DNA from: Bacteroidales bacterium | GTDB taxonomy: Bacteria > Bacteroidota > Bacteroidia > Bacteroidales > PUMT01 | Direction of reading: 5' to 3' | DNA: 60,931 nt | Assembly: GCA_007134675.1 (NCBI GenBank) | Contig: SLKJ01000001.1 | Location: 1-60,931 of the forward strand | In this document: positions 1 through 9,340 of the stretch, piece after piece | Position numbering within the stretch: position 1 is the stretch's first letter | Layout of the letters: every line of letters begins with the position of its first letter | Notes under the pieces: generated by a model | Seen by the model: only the letters and a program-made list of their open reading frames with translations | Database searches by the model: none | Told to the model about the DNA's origin: nothing | Made by a program: the position numbers and the translations under genes

Positions 1-521
1 GGTGAATATTGCCGATATTGCATGGCAACCGGATTACCTTCATTCCATGCATATACACGAAGATGATTGAATTTATCTATTGTTCTGTCATATACAGTTA
101 TATTTCCATCCCAGTAATCAGGAAAATCTATTTCAACTCCTTCAGCGGGGAAACGCATTTGTGCCGGTAACCCCGAAGTGCCGGTTGCCTGCCTCTTGTT
201 TACCGTCAGTACCGGGCCGTCTTCATCAGCAGTAGTCACATAAAGACCATGAGGTTTGTCGCCAACATTAATGTTCAGTTGACTTCTCTTAAGCCAATCA
301 ACCACAGCAGGATGATTCTCATCTGCATATATTGCCCCTGTGCCTATGGGCCGGTGATGAGCACTATACTGATTAAATGGATTGTAAAACCAATCTTTTT
401 GATAATCCTGTGCATAATTTGTCCGGGAAACAAAAAGAAGACTGATCAATAAGGAAGACAAGATTAAATTATTAAATGATTTGGTACTGAACAAACCTGT
501 TAAATGGTATTCTGGTTTCAT
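1..521 (-). CDS. Exported protein of unknown function, C-terminus beyond the window edge
   Basis: An open frame runs from an ATG at 521 to the left edge without a stop, so about 173 residues of the N-terminus are visible. Residues 1-37 form a somewhat long signal peptide: a basic/polar start, a hydrophobic core near residues 19-32, and a probable cleavage site after NYAQ. The mature part is rich in Tyr, Asn and His and begins with an aromatic stretch (DWFYNPFNQY). I do not recognise the family. It lies directly downstream of a glycoside hydrolase on the same strand, which hints at a carbohydrate role, but that is context only. The frame shows no interruption. Confidence 0.6.
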   Translation of the reverse strand, partial: MKPEYHLTGLFSTKSFNNLILSSLLISLLFVSRTNYAQDYQKDWFYNPFNQYSAHHRPIGTGAIYADENHPAVVDWLKRSQLNINVGDKPHGLYVTTADEDGPVLTVNKRQATGTSGLPAQMRFPAEGVEIDFPDYWDGNITVYDRTIDKFNHLRVYAWNEGNPVAMQYRQYS

Positions 522-547
522 TGTATATTGGTTTTTTATGATATTTT

Positions 548-555
548 CAAATTTA
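548..555 (-). promoter_or_regulatory. Candidate Bacteroidota -7 box for the edge gene
   Basis: Read on the minus strand the octamer is TAAATTTG, an exact match to the TAnnTTTG consensus of Bacteroidota housekeeping promoters, about 27 bases before the ATG at 521. No convincing TTTG -33 element lies at the usual distance, so the call rests on the -7 box and its position. Confidence 0.3.
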
Positions 556-668
556 CAATCTGTTACTTAAATATCCGAATTGAAATAAACGCCGGTTTTA
601 ATTCCACTTTACATGGTAGCGGTCTGACATCAATCCGGTTCCATGGATGACCGGACACCGAAGGCTGC

Positions 669-2291
669 CTATAACTTCGAAATATACAACACAATTGGTA
701 TATTTCGCCAGAACCACCAGTCTGAGGGTGGTATAGCCATACCAGTATCAAGACCTTCAGCTGCCCTTTTCTCTCCCGTATATGGCTGAATCCATACAGC
801 TTCATAACCGGGTGTGATTTCAAGGATTGAAATATCAAAAGGTTCGGAGGAATCGAATCTGTAAAAAATAAACTCCCGATTATCGTCACTGACCATACAA
901 TAACCTTCGGAATCATTTACCAAAGAAGAAAACTCGGGCAGAAGGACCGCCGGTATGAAACGGGAAAAACCAACATGATTGAAGAAATCGCTCATCACCT
1001 TAAGATAACTGTATCCCTGCGGAGTATGATCGTACCTTATCACATCCCAGGCAGTATAAGTATAATAATAGGTACTGTAGGCCCCTGCCATCGCTATTTG
1101 CCAGGCCCTGCGGTAGTTTTCCTCCGGACTGACTACCGGGCCGCGAAATAATTTGTCATCCATCCCTCCTGGTCCGTGCTCATAGGCGTATTCAATATTC
1201 ATTACAGGCCACTCCCTGTATTCTCTCATTTCCAGCGCTCTTTGATGCCTTGTCTCCAGATGATACTGGTCGGGATGAAAATCAATCAGGTCATCATAAT
1301 GTGATTCGAAAATTTTATCATCGTCATGAAGTGTAACCAGCCGGCCATAAGGATCAGTATCTCTTATTAGCTTTAACCTGTTTTTCTTGTATTCAATATC
1401 GGTTGTGTAATATGACTCCTTGGCATAATCCCACACAATATTGGGATAAGCTGAATAACGACTGATTACATATTTAAAATACCTGTCATCATCTTCACTG
1501 GCGGGCTCGGGCCAGTTAACTATTTTATTTGTAACCGTAAGCATTAAATGAGCAATAATACCCCTTTGATGCATCGCATAGATTACTCTGTCGAAATGCT
1601 CCCAGAAGGGAATATACAGTACAGAATGGTCAGGGGAAAAATTATTTCCTTCCCAGGGTATCATCAGTGGTGGTCCGAAATCATAATCCGAGGTGATACC
1701 GGGAGACCATCTGGTATCATAAGCATAAACATTCATAACTATATAGTTGAATCCAAATAGGGAGATTTTATCGAGGAACTGTTCTGTAATGCTAATGTCT
1801 TCATTCCCCTGGTCAATACTCCAGAGCCAGTCACATTCATATCCGCTTATAAAAGGAACCGTGCCGTCTTCAAATATGAAATGCCGGGGATTATCACTAT
1901 CAACAAGTAATTGCCCCCGTACGGCAGAGTTTTCATTCCCGATACAAACAAACCGTTCTTTATGACCGTTTAGTTCTTCAATATCCGAATGGGTAACAAA
2001 AAACCAGGTTCCTTCCATATTGGCCGAAATCCTTATTACCATATTATTGTTCCCATTATAAAATCCCAATGCCGTAAACTCAGTGCCATCAGGCCGGGTA
2101 ACCTGCGCTGTAAGCTTCACATCAAAAGGATTTTGGACTTTTCCTGCATCAAATTCATAGACAAAATCATGAGGCTCCCACTTTCTTATTTCGGGAACTT
2201 CATAACCACACCCGGGAAAACAAATTGCAAATAACAAGAAGATCAGGGTAGTATTAACAATCTCTGATGCCAGAAAATTTGTCTTTTTCAT
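669..2291 (-). CDS. DUF5060-type glycoside hydrolase lipoprotein
   Basis: This 540-residue protein starts with a lipoprotein signal ending in a FPGC lipobox (Cys28), so it should be anchored in the cell envelope. Residues about 35-120 look like the beta-sandwich DUF5060 domain that precedes glycosidase barrels in this family. The rest resembles a TIM barrel of the DUF4038/DUF5060 glycoside hydrolase group. Candidate catalytic acids are Glu292 in the NIVWDYAKE stretch and Glu367 in MNIEYAYEHG, at the spacing expected for an acid/base and nucleophile on strands 4 and 7. The substrate is unknown; relatives act on plant or marine polysaccharides. The frame is intact and the next gene is on the same strand. 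Confidence 0.75.
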   Translation of the reverse strand: MKKTNFLASEIVNTTLIFLLFAICFPGCGYEVPEIRKWEPHDFVYEFDAGKVQNPFDVKLTAQVTRPDGTEFTALGFYNGNNNMVIRISANMEGTWFFVTHSDIEELNGHKERFVCIGNENSAVRGQLLVDSDNPRHFIFEDGTVPFISGYECDWLWSIDQGNEDISITEQFLDKISLFGFNYIVMNVYAYDTRWSPGITSDYDFGPPLMIPWEGNNFSPDHSVLYIPFWEHFDRVIYAMHQRGIIAHLMLTVTNKIVNWPEPASEDDDRYFKYVISRYSAYPNIVWDYAKESYYTTDIEYKKNRLKLIRDTDPYGRLVTLHDDDKIFESHYDDLIDFHPDQYHLETRHQRALEMREYREWPVMNIEYAYEHGPGGMDDKLFRGPVVSPEENYRRAWQIAMAGAYSTYYYTYTAWDVIRYDHTPQGYSYLKVMSDFFNHVGFSRFIPAVLLPEFSSLVNDSEGYCMVSDDNREFIFYRFDSSEPFDISILEITPGYEAVWIQPYTGEKRAAEGLDTGMAIPPSDWWFWRNIPIVLYISKL

Positions 2292-2464
2292 CTCTTTTTT
2301 TTTAATGATGGTAAATGTAATTATTTTTAGGTCAACGATATTTATTTTGGATAAAAGAATTCATTTGATAAAACAATGGATCTTCCGTCTCCCCAAAGGT
2401 TTCCCTGGTATACATCATGATCGTCGGGTGTGACAATTATGGGTATACAAATAAGAGCAACACA

Positions 2465-5400
2465 CTAGTCGTTGCGCAACGAAGCGGTAAGATTGCCGCC
2501 CCTTATCATCAGCAGGGAGGTGACCGTTATCCAGAGGAGGCCATGGAGGAATATGGCCACGACCATGACTGCCAGAAAACCCGGGTTGATCTGTTGTGAG
2601 CCGGGCATAAGAGATGGAACTATGGCTATTATGGCAGGCGGTATCCCCGCCGCCAGTCCCCCGACCAGCAGAAGAAGGTATTCACGCACAATGATCATGT
2701 TGATCTGCGATCTCCTGAAGCCAAGCGATACATAGAGTGCCAGCTCCATCCTCCTTTCTGCAATGGACCGGGCCATGACCACTGCCAGACCGGCTACCCC
2801 CAGAAGTATTCCGAGGGCGCCAAGCATCATGAAGATTGCAAGATAGGTGTTTTCTACCGAGTTGAACTCATTAAGCCGCTCGGCCGCGGTTGCCATTTCC
2901 CATCCCTGATCGTTGAATATGAAGCCAAGCTCTTCGCGCAGTTCCTCCTCCCTGTCGTGTTCAGCATCGATCAGGAAGAAGCTGCTGCCGCTTGTTGAGG
3001 GGAAATGTTTAAGAAAAATATCCTCAGAAATGATGACATTGCCCTGAAAGATCGAGTTTGCCAGTCCACCGACCAGCAGCAGCCCTATCTCCCGTCCCCG
3101 TTCATCGGTATAGAAAAGTGTGTCGCCAACCCTCTTGTTCAGTCCCCATTGTATCACAGCCTGGTCGGCAATGGCCGGTATCAAAGGCGTTGAGGCCCGT
3201 GAGGGTTGTACCTCACGTTCGGCGGTTACAGTTGACTGGTCCTCTGCCGGACCATGCGCTGCCGTGCCGGCCCCACCATTGTTGGTTCTTATGGTGGCCG
3301 GGCCGGCATCACTCCCGGGCAGCTCTTTGTTAAGGCTCTGCCAGGGGTTGTCGTTGTCAAGCCAGTCTGTGTCTCTTGCAAAGCTGAACCTGCCTTCAAG
3401 GTATGAAGGATCGGTTGCTATAATACGAGGATTTTCTACCTCGTTAAGGTTCAGACAGCTTGCATCGTCGGCATAACTTGCCATGAACTGTACAAAACCC
3501 ACATCAGGGGGTATGTTCAGATCAAGACGGGTCTCCCTGCTGTTAAGATTATGGAGGACCGGCACCGTAGATTCGGCTACGAAGAGGAACCCACCGGTAC
3601 CTCCTTCAGGGTGCAACTCTGCAGTTGCGGCATCTTTCCTGAAAGAGCCGGTTGCGATGATCACGAATATGCCCAGCGCAAGCAGTATGATCACCATAAG
3701 GCTCCTGGTGCTGTTGCGTGCCAGGTTCCTGATGCTTAGCCGTGTCATGTCTATTCTGTCATATGCCCTGTTTGCTACCAGCATCAGCAGCACACGAACC
3801 AGCAGCAGTACAGCCACAAGTAGCAGTCCCCCGCTAACGAAAAAGCCCACAGGGCCTGCATCAAGGCCGGTAAAAAGCTGCAGCAGAAGAGCTGTCACTC
3901 CGGCAAATGTAAAAAGCAGTGCAACCGACAGAGTGAAGTTGTGACTGGAATCTGCCTGTCTGCGGGGTTGTATATAAGCCAGTAACTTTTTAAGCATGTT
4001 ACCGTCCGTTAATTTCGTGCCGGTTGAAGAAGTTGTTATCAGCCATTTTTTCCTGGCAGTTCTCTCGTATATGGCAGAGCCATCATTGCCTTCGTCAGTG
4101 GAGTCGGAAGGGTTAGTTGCCGGTTTTCTGAGAATGTACCTGTTAATACCGAAGAAGGTAACCAGCAGGGCGATGGCGAGCGAAATTGTGAGTCCACCGA
4201 TTAATGAAAAGGGATTTATAACCAGTACCAGCAGGTCAGTGCGCACGATATCCTGCCACACCTCCATCAGGGCGTACCTTACCAGCTCGCCGTATCCAGC
4301 TGCCAGCAGAAGTCCCGCGAACCCCCCGGCCACAGCGACAAGCATCCCTTCGCCCATGTATATCTTTCTTATAAGTGCCGGTGTATAGCCCAGGGAAGAG
4401 AAGAGTCTGACCTGAGAGGATCTTCTTTCGAGGTTGAAAAGCATCAGCAGGAAATAGAGCATCACACCCGCCAGCATCACGAAAAAGCCGAGTCCCCCGA
4501 AAAGCATCCCGAAGTCTATTCCACCCGCAGCAGCCTCCAGTCCCTGCTCCCTCAGACCGTTTACCTGGAAGCCCATCTGCAGGGGGTCAGCAACCCGGGT
4601 GATGGTATTGCGGACCTGCCGGAGGTCGCTCTCTTCTCCGGAAAGCCAGACAGAGGTGAGGTTGCCGAACCTGTTTGTCCACAACCGCTGTCCCTCTTCG
4701 AGCGATATGTATGCCTTGGGTGTGCCCCGGTAGCCGGTCCAGTAATCTTCATCGGCATCTCTTATTCTGTCGAGCGATATGGGTACCCCCGCGTCCCAGT
4801 CCCTGCAGCTCCCGGCATCCGACAAACCCGGCAGGAATGGCATCAGTGTGCTGTCGGCTGCCGACCGGTCCATGCCGATAATACCGGTAACAACCAGTCT
4901 GACATCCCTCTCTTCCAGCTCGCGGCGGGGACCGGTTTCAAAATAGCTGACCATCAGAGTGTCGCTGATGCCAGCTCCAAGATCATCGGCCAGCCAGCTG
5001 TTTATAACAGTTTCCCCCGGCCCGAGTCCGAATTGTTCAGTGGCTGCAATAAAGGAATAGGGGGTGTTGTTATCGCCCTTTTCGATAGAGTTTACAAAGT
5101 AGGTAAGCACACGGTTGGCTGTGGGGAATGCTTCGCTGAGCCTGGCGGACAGGTGCTCTTCGATGAACACCCTCTCAGAGCTTATCTCTGTCATCTCCAC
5201 GTCGTTCCTGTATTTTACAACCATGTTCCCATCTTCCGGCTCAAAGGAGTCCTTCAGGTGCGCCTTCAGATCCCTGCGATCTGCATCTTCATCAGAAAGA
5301 AAAAGGGCGTTGGCCATGCCGTCGAGCCCCATCACGGTATTGAGCCAGCAGATATTAACAAACACGTTGAAAGGGGCCGTTTGTGATACACGGAGGTTGA

Positions 5401-5977
5401 ACCGGCCGTAATCGTCATCCTCTGCAATGGCTACCACCCTTACCCTTCTGGTAACCGTCTGGTTGGCATCCGACACCAGCGGGGTATTCATCGGTATTAC
5501 CCCTGCGCTCTTCATGCGCAGCATGAAGTGATCATCAGGTTCAAGCTGCAGCCGGCTGGCCATGTTGGCGCTTATCACCACCTCACCCGGTCCGGCAGCA
5601 CCATAATCAAGGCCGCTGCCAAGCATTGAGCTGAAACGGTCGTCAACACCAATCACCTGGACACGGTTCAGGCGGTCAGCACCCCCTCCGGCAATGGCCA
5701 TCCCTTCGGCCACCAGCGCCCGTGAAATCTTAATTCCGCTCTTCTCTTCGAACCTGTCGCCCATCTCAATTGTAAAGAGTCTGTCGCCAGCAGTTACAGA
5801 ATGGGTGATACCACCCAACCGCATCATGACCGCCTTCTCGAGAGAATGGCTCAGAGAATCGCCAATGATAAATGCTCCGGTTATTACTGCAGTGGCAACG
5901 GCAAGTCCCCCTGCAGCAAGCATGTTGCCCCTGAGATAGTGAATGAATGATCTGGTTATTAGTTTACGTAAGCGCAT
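2465..5977 (-). CDS. Large FtsX/MacB-family ABC transporter permease
   Basis: This 1170-residue inner-membrane protein has the duplicated FtsX permease layout. One membrane segment lies near residues 20-42, followed by a long extracytoplasmic MacB-like domain to about 485. A first FtsX membrane block spans about 487-620, a central pair of hydrophobic segments about 682-780, then a second extracytoplasmic domain, and a C-terminal FtsX block covers about 1035-1165. It follows the ATPase gene at 6073-6759 on the same strand, so the two should form one exporter of the LolCDE/MacB type, which uses ATP to extract or move lipoproteins, lipids or peptides. Residues near 885-935 form a Gly/Ala/Pro/Thr-rich insertion in the second periplasmic domain. 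The cargo cannot be told. Confidence 0.9.
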   Translation of the reverse strand: MRLRKLITRSFIHYLRGNMLAAGGLAVATAVITGAFIIGDSLSHSLEKAVMMRLGGITHSVTAGDRLFTIEMGDRFEEKSGIKISRALVAEGMAIAGGGADRLNRVQVIGVDDRFSSMLGSGLDYGAAGPGEVVISANMASRLQLEPDDHFMLRMKSAGVIPMNTPLVSDANQTVTRRVRVVAIAEDDDYGRFNLRVSQTAPFNVFVNICWLNTVMGLDGMANALFLSDEDADRRDLKAHLKDSFEPEDGNMVVKYRNDVEMTEISSERVFIEEHLSARLSEAFPTANRVLTYFVNSIEKGDNNTPYSFIAATEQFGLGPGETVINSWLADDLGAGISDTLMVSYFETGPRRELEERDVRLVVTGIIGMDRSAADSTLMPFLPGLSDAGSCRDWDAGVPISLDRIRDADEDYWTGYRGTPKAYISLEEGQRLWTNRFGNLTSVWLSGEESDLRQVRNTITRVADPLQMGFQVNGLREQGLEAAAGGIDFGMLFGGLGFFVMLAGVMLYFLLMLFNLERRSSQVRLFSSLGYTPALIRKIYMGEGMLVAVAGGFAGLLLAAGYGELVRYALMEVWQDIVRTDLLVLVINPFSLIGGLTISLAIALLVTFFGINRYILRKPATNPSDSTDEGNDGSAIYERTARKKWLITTSSTGTKLTDGNMLKKLLAYIQPRRQADSSHNFTLSVALLFTFAGVTALLLQLFTGLDAGPVGFFVSGGLLLVAVLLLVRVLLMLVANRAYDRIDMTRLSIRNLARNSTRSLMVIILLALGIFVIIATGSFRKDAATAELHPEGGTGGFLFVAESTVPVLHNLNSRETRLDLNIPPDVGFVQFMASYADDASCLNLNEVENPRIIATDPSYLEGRFSFARDTDWLDNDNPWQSLNKELPGSDAGPATIRTNNGGAGTAAHGPAEDQSTVTAEREVQPSRASTPLIPAIADQAVIQWGLNKRVGDTLFYTDERGREIGLLLVGGLANSIFQGNVIISEDIFLKHFPSTSGSSFFLIDAEHDREEELREELGFIFNDQGWEMATAAERLNEFNSVENTYLAIFMMLGALGILLGVAGLAVVMARSIAERRMELALYVSLGFRRSQINMIIVREYLLLLVGGLAAGIPPAIIAIVPSLMPGSQQINPGFLAVMVVAIFLHGLLWITVTSLLMIRGGNLTASLRND

Positions 5978-6072
5978 CTTTTTACTTTTATGCCCGGGTT
6001 GGTGAACCCTTTCTTTGCCCGGTCAGGTCACCGGCCGAAAACCATCGGACCAGCAGCCGGCCTGCAGGCGGC

Positions 6073-6759
6073 TCAGCTATCTGAATTTTCGGTCAGTCTG
6101 CCTTCCTTCAGCTTGTATATTTTATCCATTCCCGAAGCCACGCCTGGGGCATGAGTTACAACAACCATTGCTATATTCTCCCTGGCACTGAGGCTTGTAA
6201 GTAGCTCAGTCAGTATCGAGGCATTCCGGTTGTCGAGCGATCCGGTTGGCTCGTCGGCCAGCAGCAGCGAAGGTTTGTTGATTAGAGCCCTTACCACTGC
6301 GGTCCGCTGGCATTCTCCACCTGAAAGCTCGCCGGGCTTCTGGTGGCGTATGTCCCAAAGTCCGGTTTCACGCAGCAGCTCCTCAGCCCTTTTGTACACC
6401 TCCTTCATATTGCCGTTTAGCGGGAGTGCCGGTATCAGCACGTTTTCCCACAATGTGAGCTGCGGCAGCAGGTGGTGGGACTGAAATACGAAGCCTATCT
6501 CCCGGTTCCTGAATGCTGCAAGTTCTGCCGTGTTCATCCCCGAAAGGGAATAACCCCTGAAAAGGATTTCACCCTTATCGGGGAAGTCAAGGGTGCCTGC
6601 CAGGTTCAGGAGCGTTGTCTTGCCCGACCCGGAGGGGCCGGTTATTGCGATTCTCTTACCTTCGCCGACAGCGAGGGAGAGGCCGTTCAGAACCTCGCGG
6701 ATTGTCCTGCCGTAGCGGCTTTTGTATGATTTTGAAATATTGCGTGCTTCAAGCAACAT
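6073..6759 (-). CDS. LolD/MacB-like ABC transporter ATP-binding protein
   Basis: This 228-residue ATPase carries every expected motif: Walker A GPSGSGKTT at 41-49, Q-loop Gln93, ABC signature LSGGE at 145-149, Walker B LLLADE with catalytic Glu170, and switch His203. Its length and sequence style fit the LolD/FtsE/MacB group that pairs with FtsX-type permeases. The permease gene follows 95 bases downstream on the same strand, so this is probably a two-gene operon. The ATG at 6759 is the only sensible start and yields a canonical N-terminus (MLLEARNISK). Confidence 0.92.
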   Translation of the reverse strand: MLLEARNISKSYKSRYGRTIREVLNGLSLAVGEGKRIAITGPSGSGKTTLLNLAGTLDFPDKGEILFRGYSLSGMNTAELAAFRNREIGFVFQSHHLLPQLTLWENVLIPALPLNGNMKEVYKRAEELLRETGLWDIRHQKPGELSGGECQRTAVVRALINKPSLLLADEPTGSLDNRNASILTELLTSLSARENIAMVVVTHAPGVASGMDKIYKLKEGRLTENSDS

Positions 6760-6851
6760 GAAATATGGTGTTGTTTAGTTTTGTGATCTGACTAAGCGTT
6801 TTATGAGAATTCTTCCGACAGTAAAAATACCCATTTAATGACAAATAAAAT

Positions 6852-6877
6852 AAAAGCCGGAAGGTATTCCGGCTTTT
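6852..6877 (-). terminator. Intrinsic terminator of the collagen-like gene
   Basis: A perfect inverted repeat with 11-base arms (AAAAGCCGGAA / TTCCGGCTTTT) and a 4-base loop lies just after the stop of the collagen-like gene. On the minus strand it is followed by a T-rich tract. It separates that gene from the downstream ABC transporter operon. Confidence 0.85.
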
Positions 6878-6899
6878 TGATAGAACATAAAAGGGATTA

Positions 6900-7568
6900 T
6901 TAATTTATTCCAAAATAATCTATTACTTCATAGTAATTGTCAACATTAACACCGGCCTTTTCCATTTCAGAGAGGATGTCTTTCTTTCCTGATGATTTTG
7001 TGAATACATTGTTATCGGTAATCAACAAAAAGCGGTATGCATCGGCTGCCGGGACCAAAACACCTGTTGTCTGGAAGGCGTACAACCTTATCGTGTTCAA
7101 GTTATAGTTGTGGAGAATATACTGCCTGTTGGAGCCATCCGAGGTTTCCCATATAAAGGGGAGGGAATACCATGCATTTCCGAAAAGGCTGAAATATCCC
7201 AGAACTAAGCCGTGTTGAATGATGTCCTCATTTACCTTTTCTGTGGTAAGAGTGAAGACATTGGATGTCCGGCCAAGGTAGGCTCCTGATGTCCATTCGA
7301 CTTCACTGTTAAGTAAAGTTATGATCGTAACATTGGCATTTCCATCAGCACCGTCAGCACCGTCAGCACCGTCAGCACCATCAGCACCATCAGCACCATC
7401 AGCACCATCAGCACCGTCAGCACCATCCTGACCCGGGGGCCCTTGCTCACCTTGCGGGCCCATTGGTCCCATCGGTCCCATCGGCCCTTCGTCTCCCTCA
7501 CAGGAAACAAGAGCTGCTGAAGTTAAAATGAGCAGCACATAGATTAATTTTGAAAAGGTTGTTTTCAT
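6900..7568 (-). CDS. Collagen-like repeat lipoprotein
   Basis: This 222-residue protein begins with a lipoprotein signal (lipobox LVSC, Cys23). A collagen-like Gly-X-Y stretch follows at about residues 28-75: three GPM triplets, GPQ, GEQ, GPP, GQD and nine consecutive GAD triplets. The C-terminal 140 residues form a non-repetitive domain rich in Val, Thr, Tyr and Asn, probably beta-structured, which I do not recognise. Bacterial proteins of this layout are usually surface-exposed stalks. The gene is monocistronic, bounded by its own terminator and a divergent upstream gene. The triplet number is probably variable because the DNA is a near-perfect 9-bp tandem array. Confidence 0.85.
   Translation of the reverse strand: MKTTFSKLIYVLLILTSAALVSCEGDEGPMGPMGPMGPQGEQGPPGQDGADGADGADGADGADGADGADGADGADGNANVTIITLLNSEVEWTSGAYLGRTSNVFTLTTEKVNEDIIQHGLVLGYFSLFGNAWYSLPFIWETSDGSNRQYILHNYNLNTIRLYAFQTTGVLVPAADAYRFLLITDNNVFTKSSGKKDILSEMEKAGVNVDNYYEVIDYFGIN
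7345..7424. repeat. 9-bp tandem repeat encoding Gly-Ala-Asp triplets
   Basis: Nine consecutive copies of a 9-base unit lie inside the collagen-like gene. Units differ only at one wobble base (tcagcaccg or tcagcacca on the plus strand). Because the unit is a multiple of three, slippage would change stalk length without breaking the frame. Confidence 0.95.
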
Positions 7569-7793
7569 AATCTCAAGATTAGGTTAATTTAGATTAAATA
7601 AAAGCAAGTTAGAGATTAATTTAATTAATTACAAAATTTTCAAAAATTATTTTGTTGCATGATCTTTAGTTTAGCTGAAAACTTGCATATCCTTACTTGC
7701 CGGATCAGCAGGTTATAGCTTGCATTTTTTTCTCATATTTCATAATTTCCCAGCCCGTTAAAAAAATAAAATGGCCCATTTAATTATTCCCAC

Positions 7794-9248
7794 ATGGCTG
7801 AAGATATTTATGATAAACTGAGCGATCCTCTGGCGCTTACCATCTTTATATTGACATTGTTAATACCTGTTGCAGTGGGGCTTCTGGCTATGCTTCGCAC
7901 CCGGAGCCAGTCCGATTTTTTTGTAGGGGGGAGGGCCATGAACGCTTTTGTCGTCGGACTTTCGGCTGTTTCGTCGGGACGCTCGTCGTGGCTGGTTCTC
8001 GGGGTGAGCGGTATGGCCTATGTTTCCGGTGTTGGCGCTATCTGGGCCATTGCAGGATATACCATGGTAGAGGCCTGGCAGTTCATATACCTGGGCAGGA
8101 GACTCAGGAAAGAGACACAGAGATTTGATTCCATAACCCTGTTGGACTATTTTGAATCGAGGTTTAATGACAAAACCGGACTGCTTCGAATTACCGGGGT
8201 CATTATCATGATCATCTTCATAACGGCATATGTTGCCGCACAGTTCAATGCCGGGGCGAAGTCGCTTTCCACTGCAATGAATATGCCGCTGGCTGTGTCG
8301 CTGGGTATCTCGGGACTGCTGGTGATGGTCTATATGGTTCTTGGGGGTTATGTAGCCGTGGCATACAATGATGTGGTGAGAGCTCTTATTATGCTGATTG
8401 GCCTTGTAGTGCTGCCGGTAGTGGGTCTCGTAAATATTGGAGGTGTAGGGGTGTTGAGGGATGTGCTCATGGGTCTCAGCCCTGAGCACCTTGACTTTTT
8501 TTCACTCGGAGCGGGTGTTATATTCGGTTTTGTGGGTATCGGACTGGGCTCTCCGGGACAGCCCCATATGGTAATCAGGTACATGTCGATCAGGGATCCC
8601 GTGCAGCTTAAATATTCGGCCATATTCGGCACCTGCTGGAATATAATACTTGGTATCGGTGCAGTGAGCATCGGGCTTGTCGGACGACTGCTGGTGCCGG
8701 AGATCAGCCGCCTGCCCGACGAGGACCCTGAGATGATATACCTGGTGCTCTCTTCGGGATATTTCGGACCGGTGCTGTACGGACTGCTGGTGGGAGGGGT
8801 GTTTGCCGCGATATTATCCACTGCCGACTCTCAGCTCCTGGTCGTTGCATCAACATTTGCAAGGGATCTTTATGAAAAGGTAATTGCCAGGAAGAGGCAT
8901 ATTGAAGAAAAACGGAAAATGTATCTGAGCAGGGCGGTGGTCATCCTCTCCGGCATTCTTGCTCTTATGCTTGCCTGGATTGCGGAGGACCTGGTTTTCT
9001 GGCTTGTGCTTTTCGCCTGGGGGGGACTGGGTGCTGCGTTCGGTCCTGCGCTTATCATGTCGCTTTTCTGGAAAAGGGCCACCAGGGAGGGAATTGCAGC
9101 CGGAATGACAGGAGGTGCTGTAATATGTATCGGCTGGTACCTGTGGTTCAAGGAGTCCACTGGTATTTATGAGCTGATACCTTCATTCGCCGGCGCTGTT
9201 ATACTTATCGTGGTTGTCAGCCTGGCTACTGGCAGGGGAAACCGTTGA
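7794..9248 (+). CDS. Sodium:solute symporter (SSS family, PutP-like)
   Basis: This 484-residue protein is almost entirely hydrophobic, with about 13 membrane segments. It has the SSS hallmarks: a first helix near residues 15-35, the FFVGGRAMN stretch before helix 2, the helix-2/3 region with conserved Gly and Ser (SAVSSGRSSW), and the cytoplasmic LRKETQRFDSITLLDYFESR segment typical of the Na+/proline branch. The family couples Na+ entry to uptake of amino acids, sugars or carboxylates. The substrate cannot be decided here, though PutP-type is the closest resemblance. The gene stands alone, divergent from the collagen-like gene. Confidence 0.88.
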   Translation: MAEDIYDKLSDPLALTIFILTLLIPVAVGLLAMLRTRSQSDFFVGGRAMNAFVVGLSAVSSGRSSWLVLGVSGMAYVSGVGAIWAIAGYTMVEAWQFIYLGRRLRKETQRFDSITLLDYFESRFNDKTGLLRITGVIIMIIFITAYVAAQFNAGAKSLSTAMNMPLAVSLGISGLLVMVYMVLGGYVAVAYNDVVRALIMLIGLVVLPVVGLVNIGGVGVLRDVLMGLSPEHLDFFSLGAGVIFGFVGIGLGSPGQPHMVIRYMSIRDPVQLKYSAIFGTCWNIILGIGAVSIGLVGRLLVPEISRLPDEDPEMIYLVLSSGYFGPVLYGLLVGGVFAAILSTADSQLLVVASTFARDLYEKVIARKRHIEEKRKMYLSRAVVILSGILALMLAWIAEDLVFWLVLFAWGGLGAAFGPALIMSLFWKRATREGIAAGMTGGAVICIGWYLWFKESTGIYELIPSFAGAVILIVVVSLATGRGNR

Positions 9249-9340
9249 CAACTCCTCCTATTGTCATGAGAAAGTGGCATTGAAAATGTTAAATTATATT
9301 AAGGTAACTTGCAGTTTGATTATTTTTACATTAATTTAGT

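Noticed and set aside
3483..3944. Plus-strand open frames opposite the FtsX permease gene
   Set aside because: Ser/Arg/Thr-rich translations typical of antisense frames; the minus-strand permease is continuous through the region.
7345..7424. CRISPR array
   Set aside because: The repeats are contiguous with no spacers and lie inside a coding sequence.
7319..7510. Met/Val/Leu-repeat frame within the collagen-like gene
   Set aside because: It is the shifted reading of the 9-bp repeat; the collagen-like frame has the lipoprotein signal and full length.
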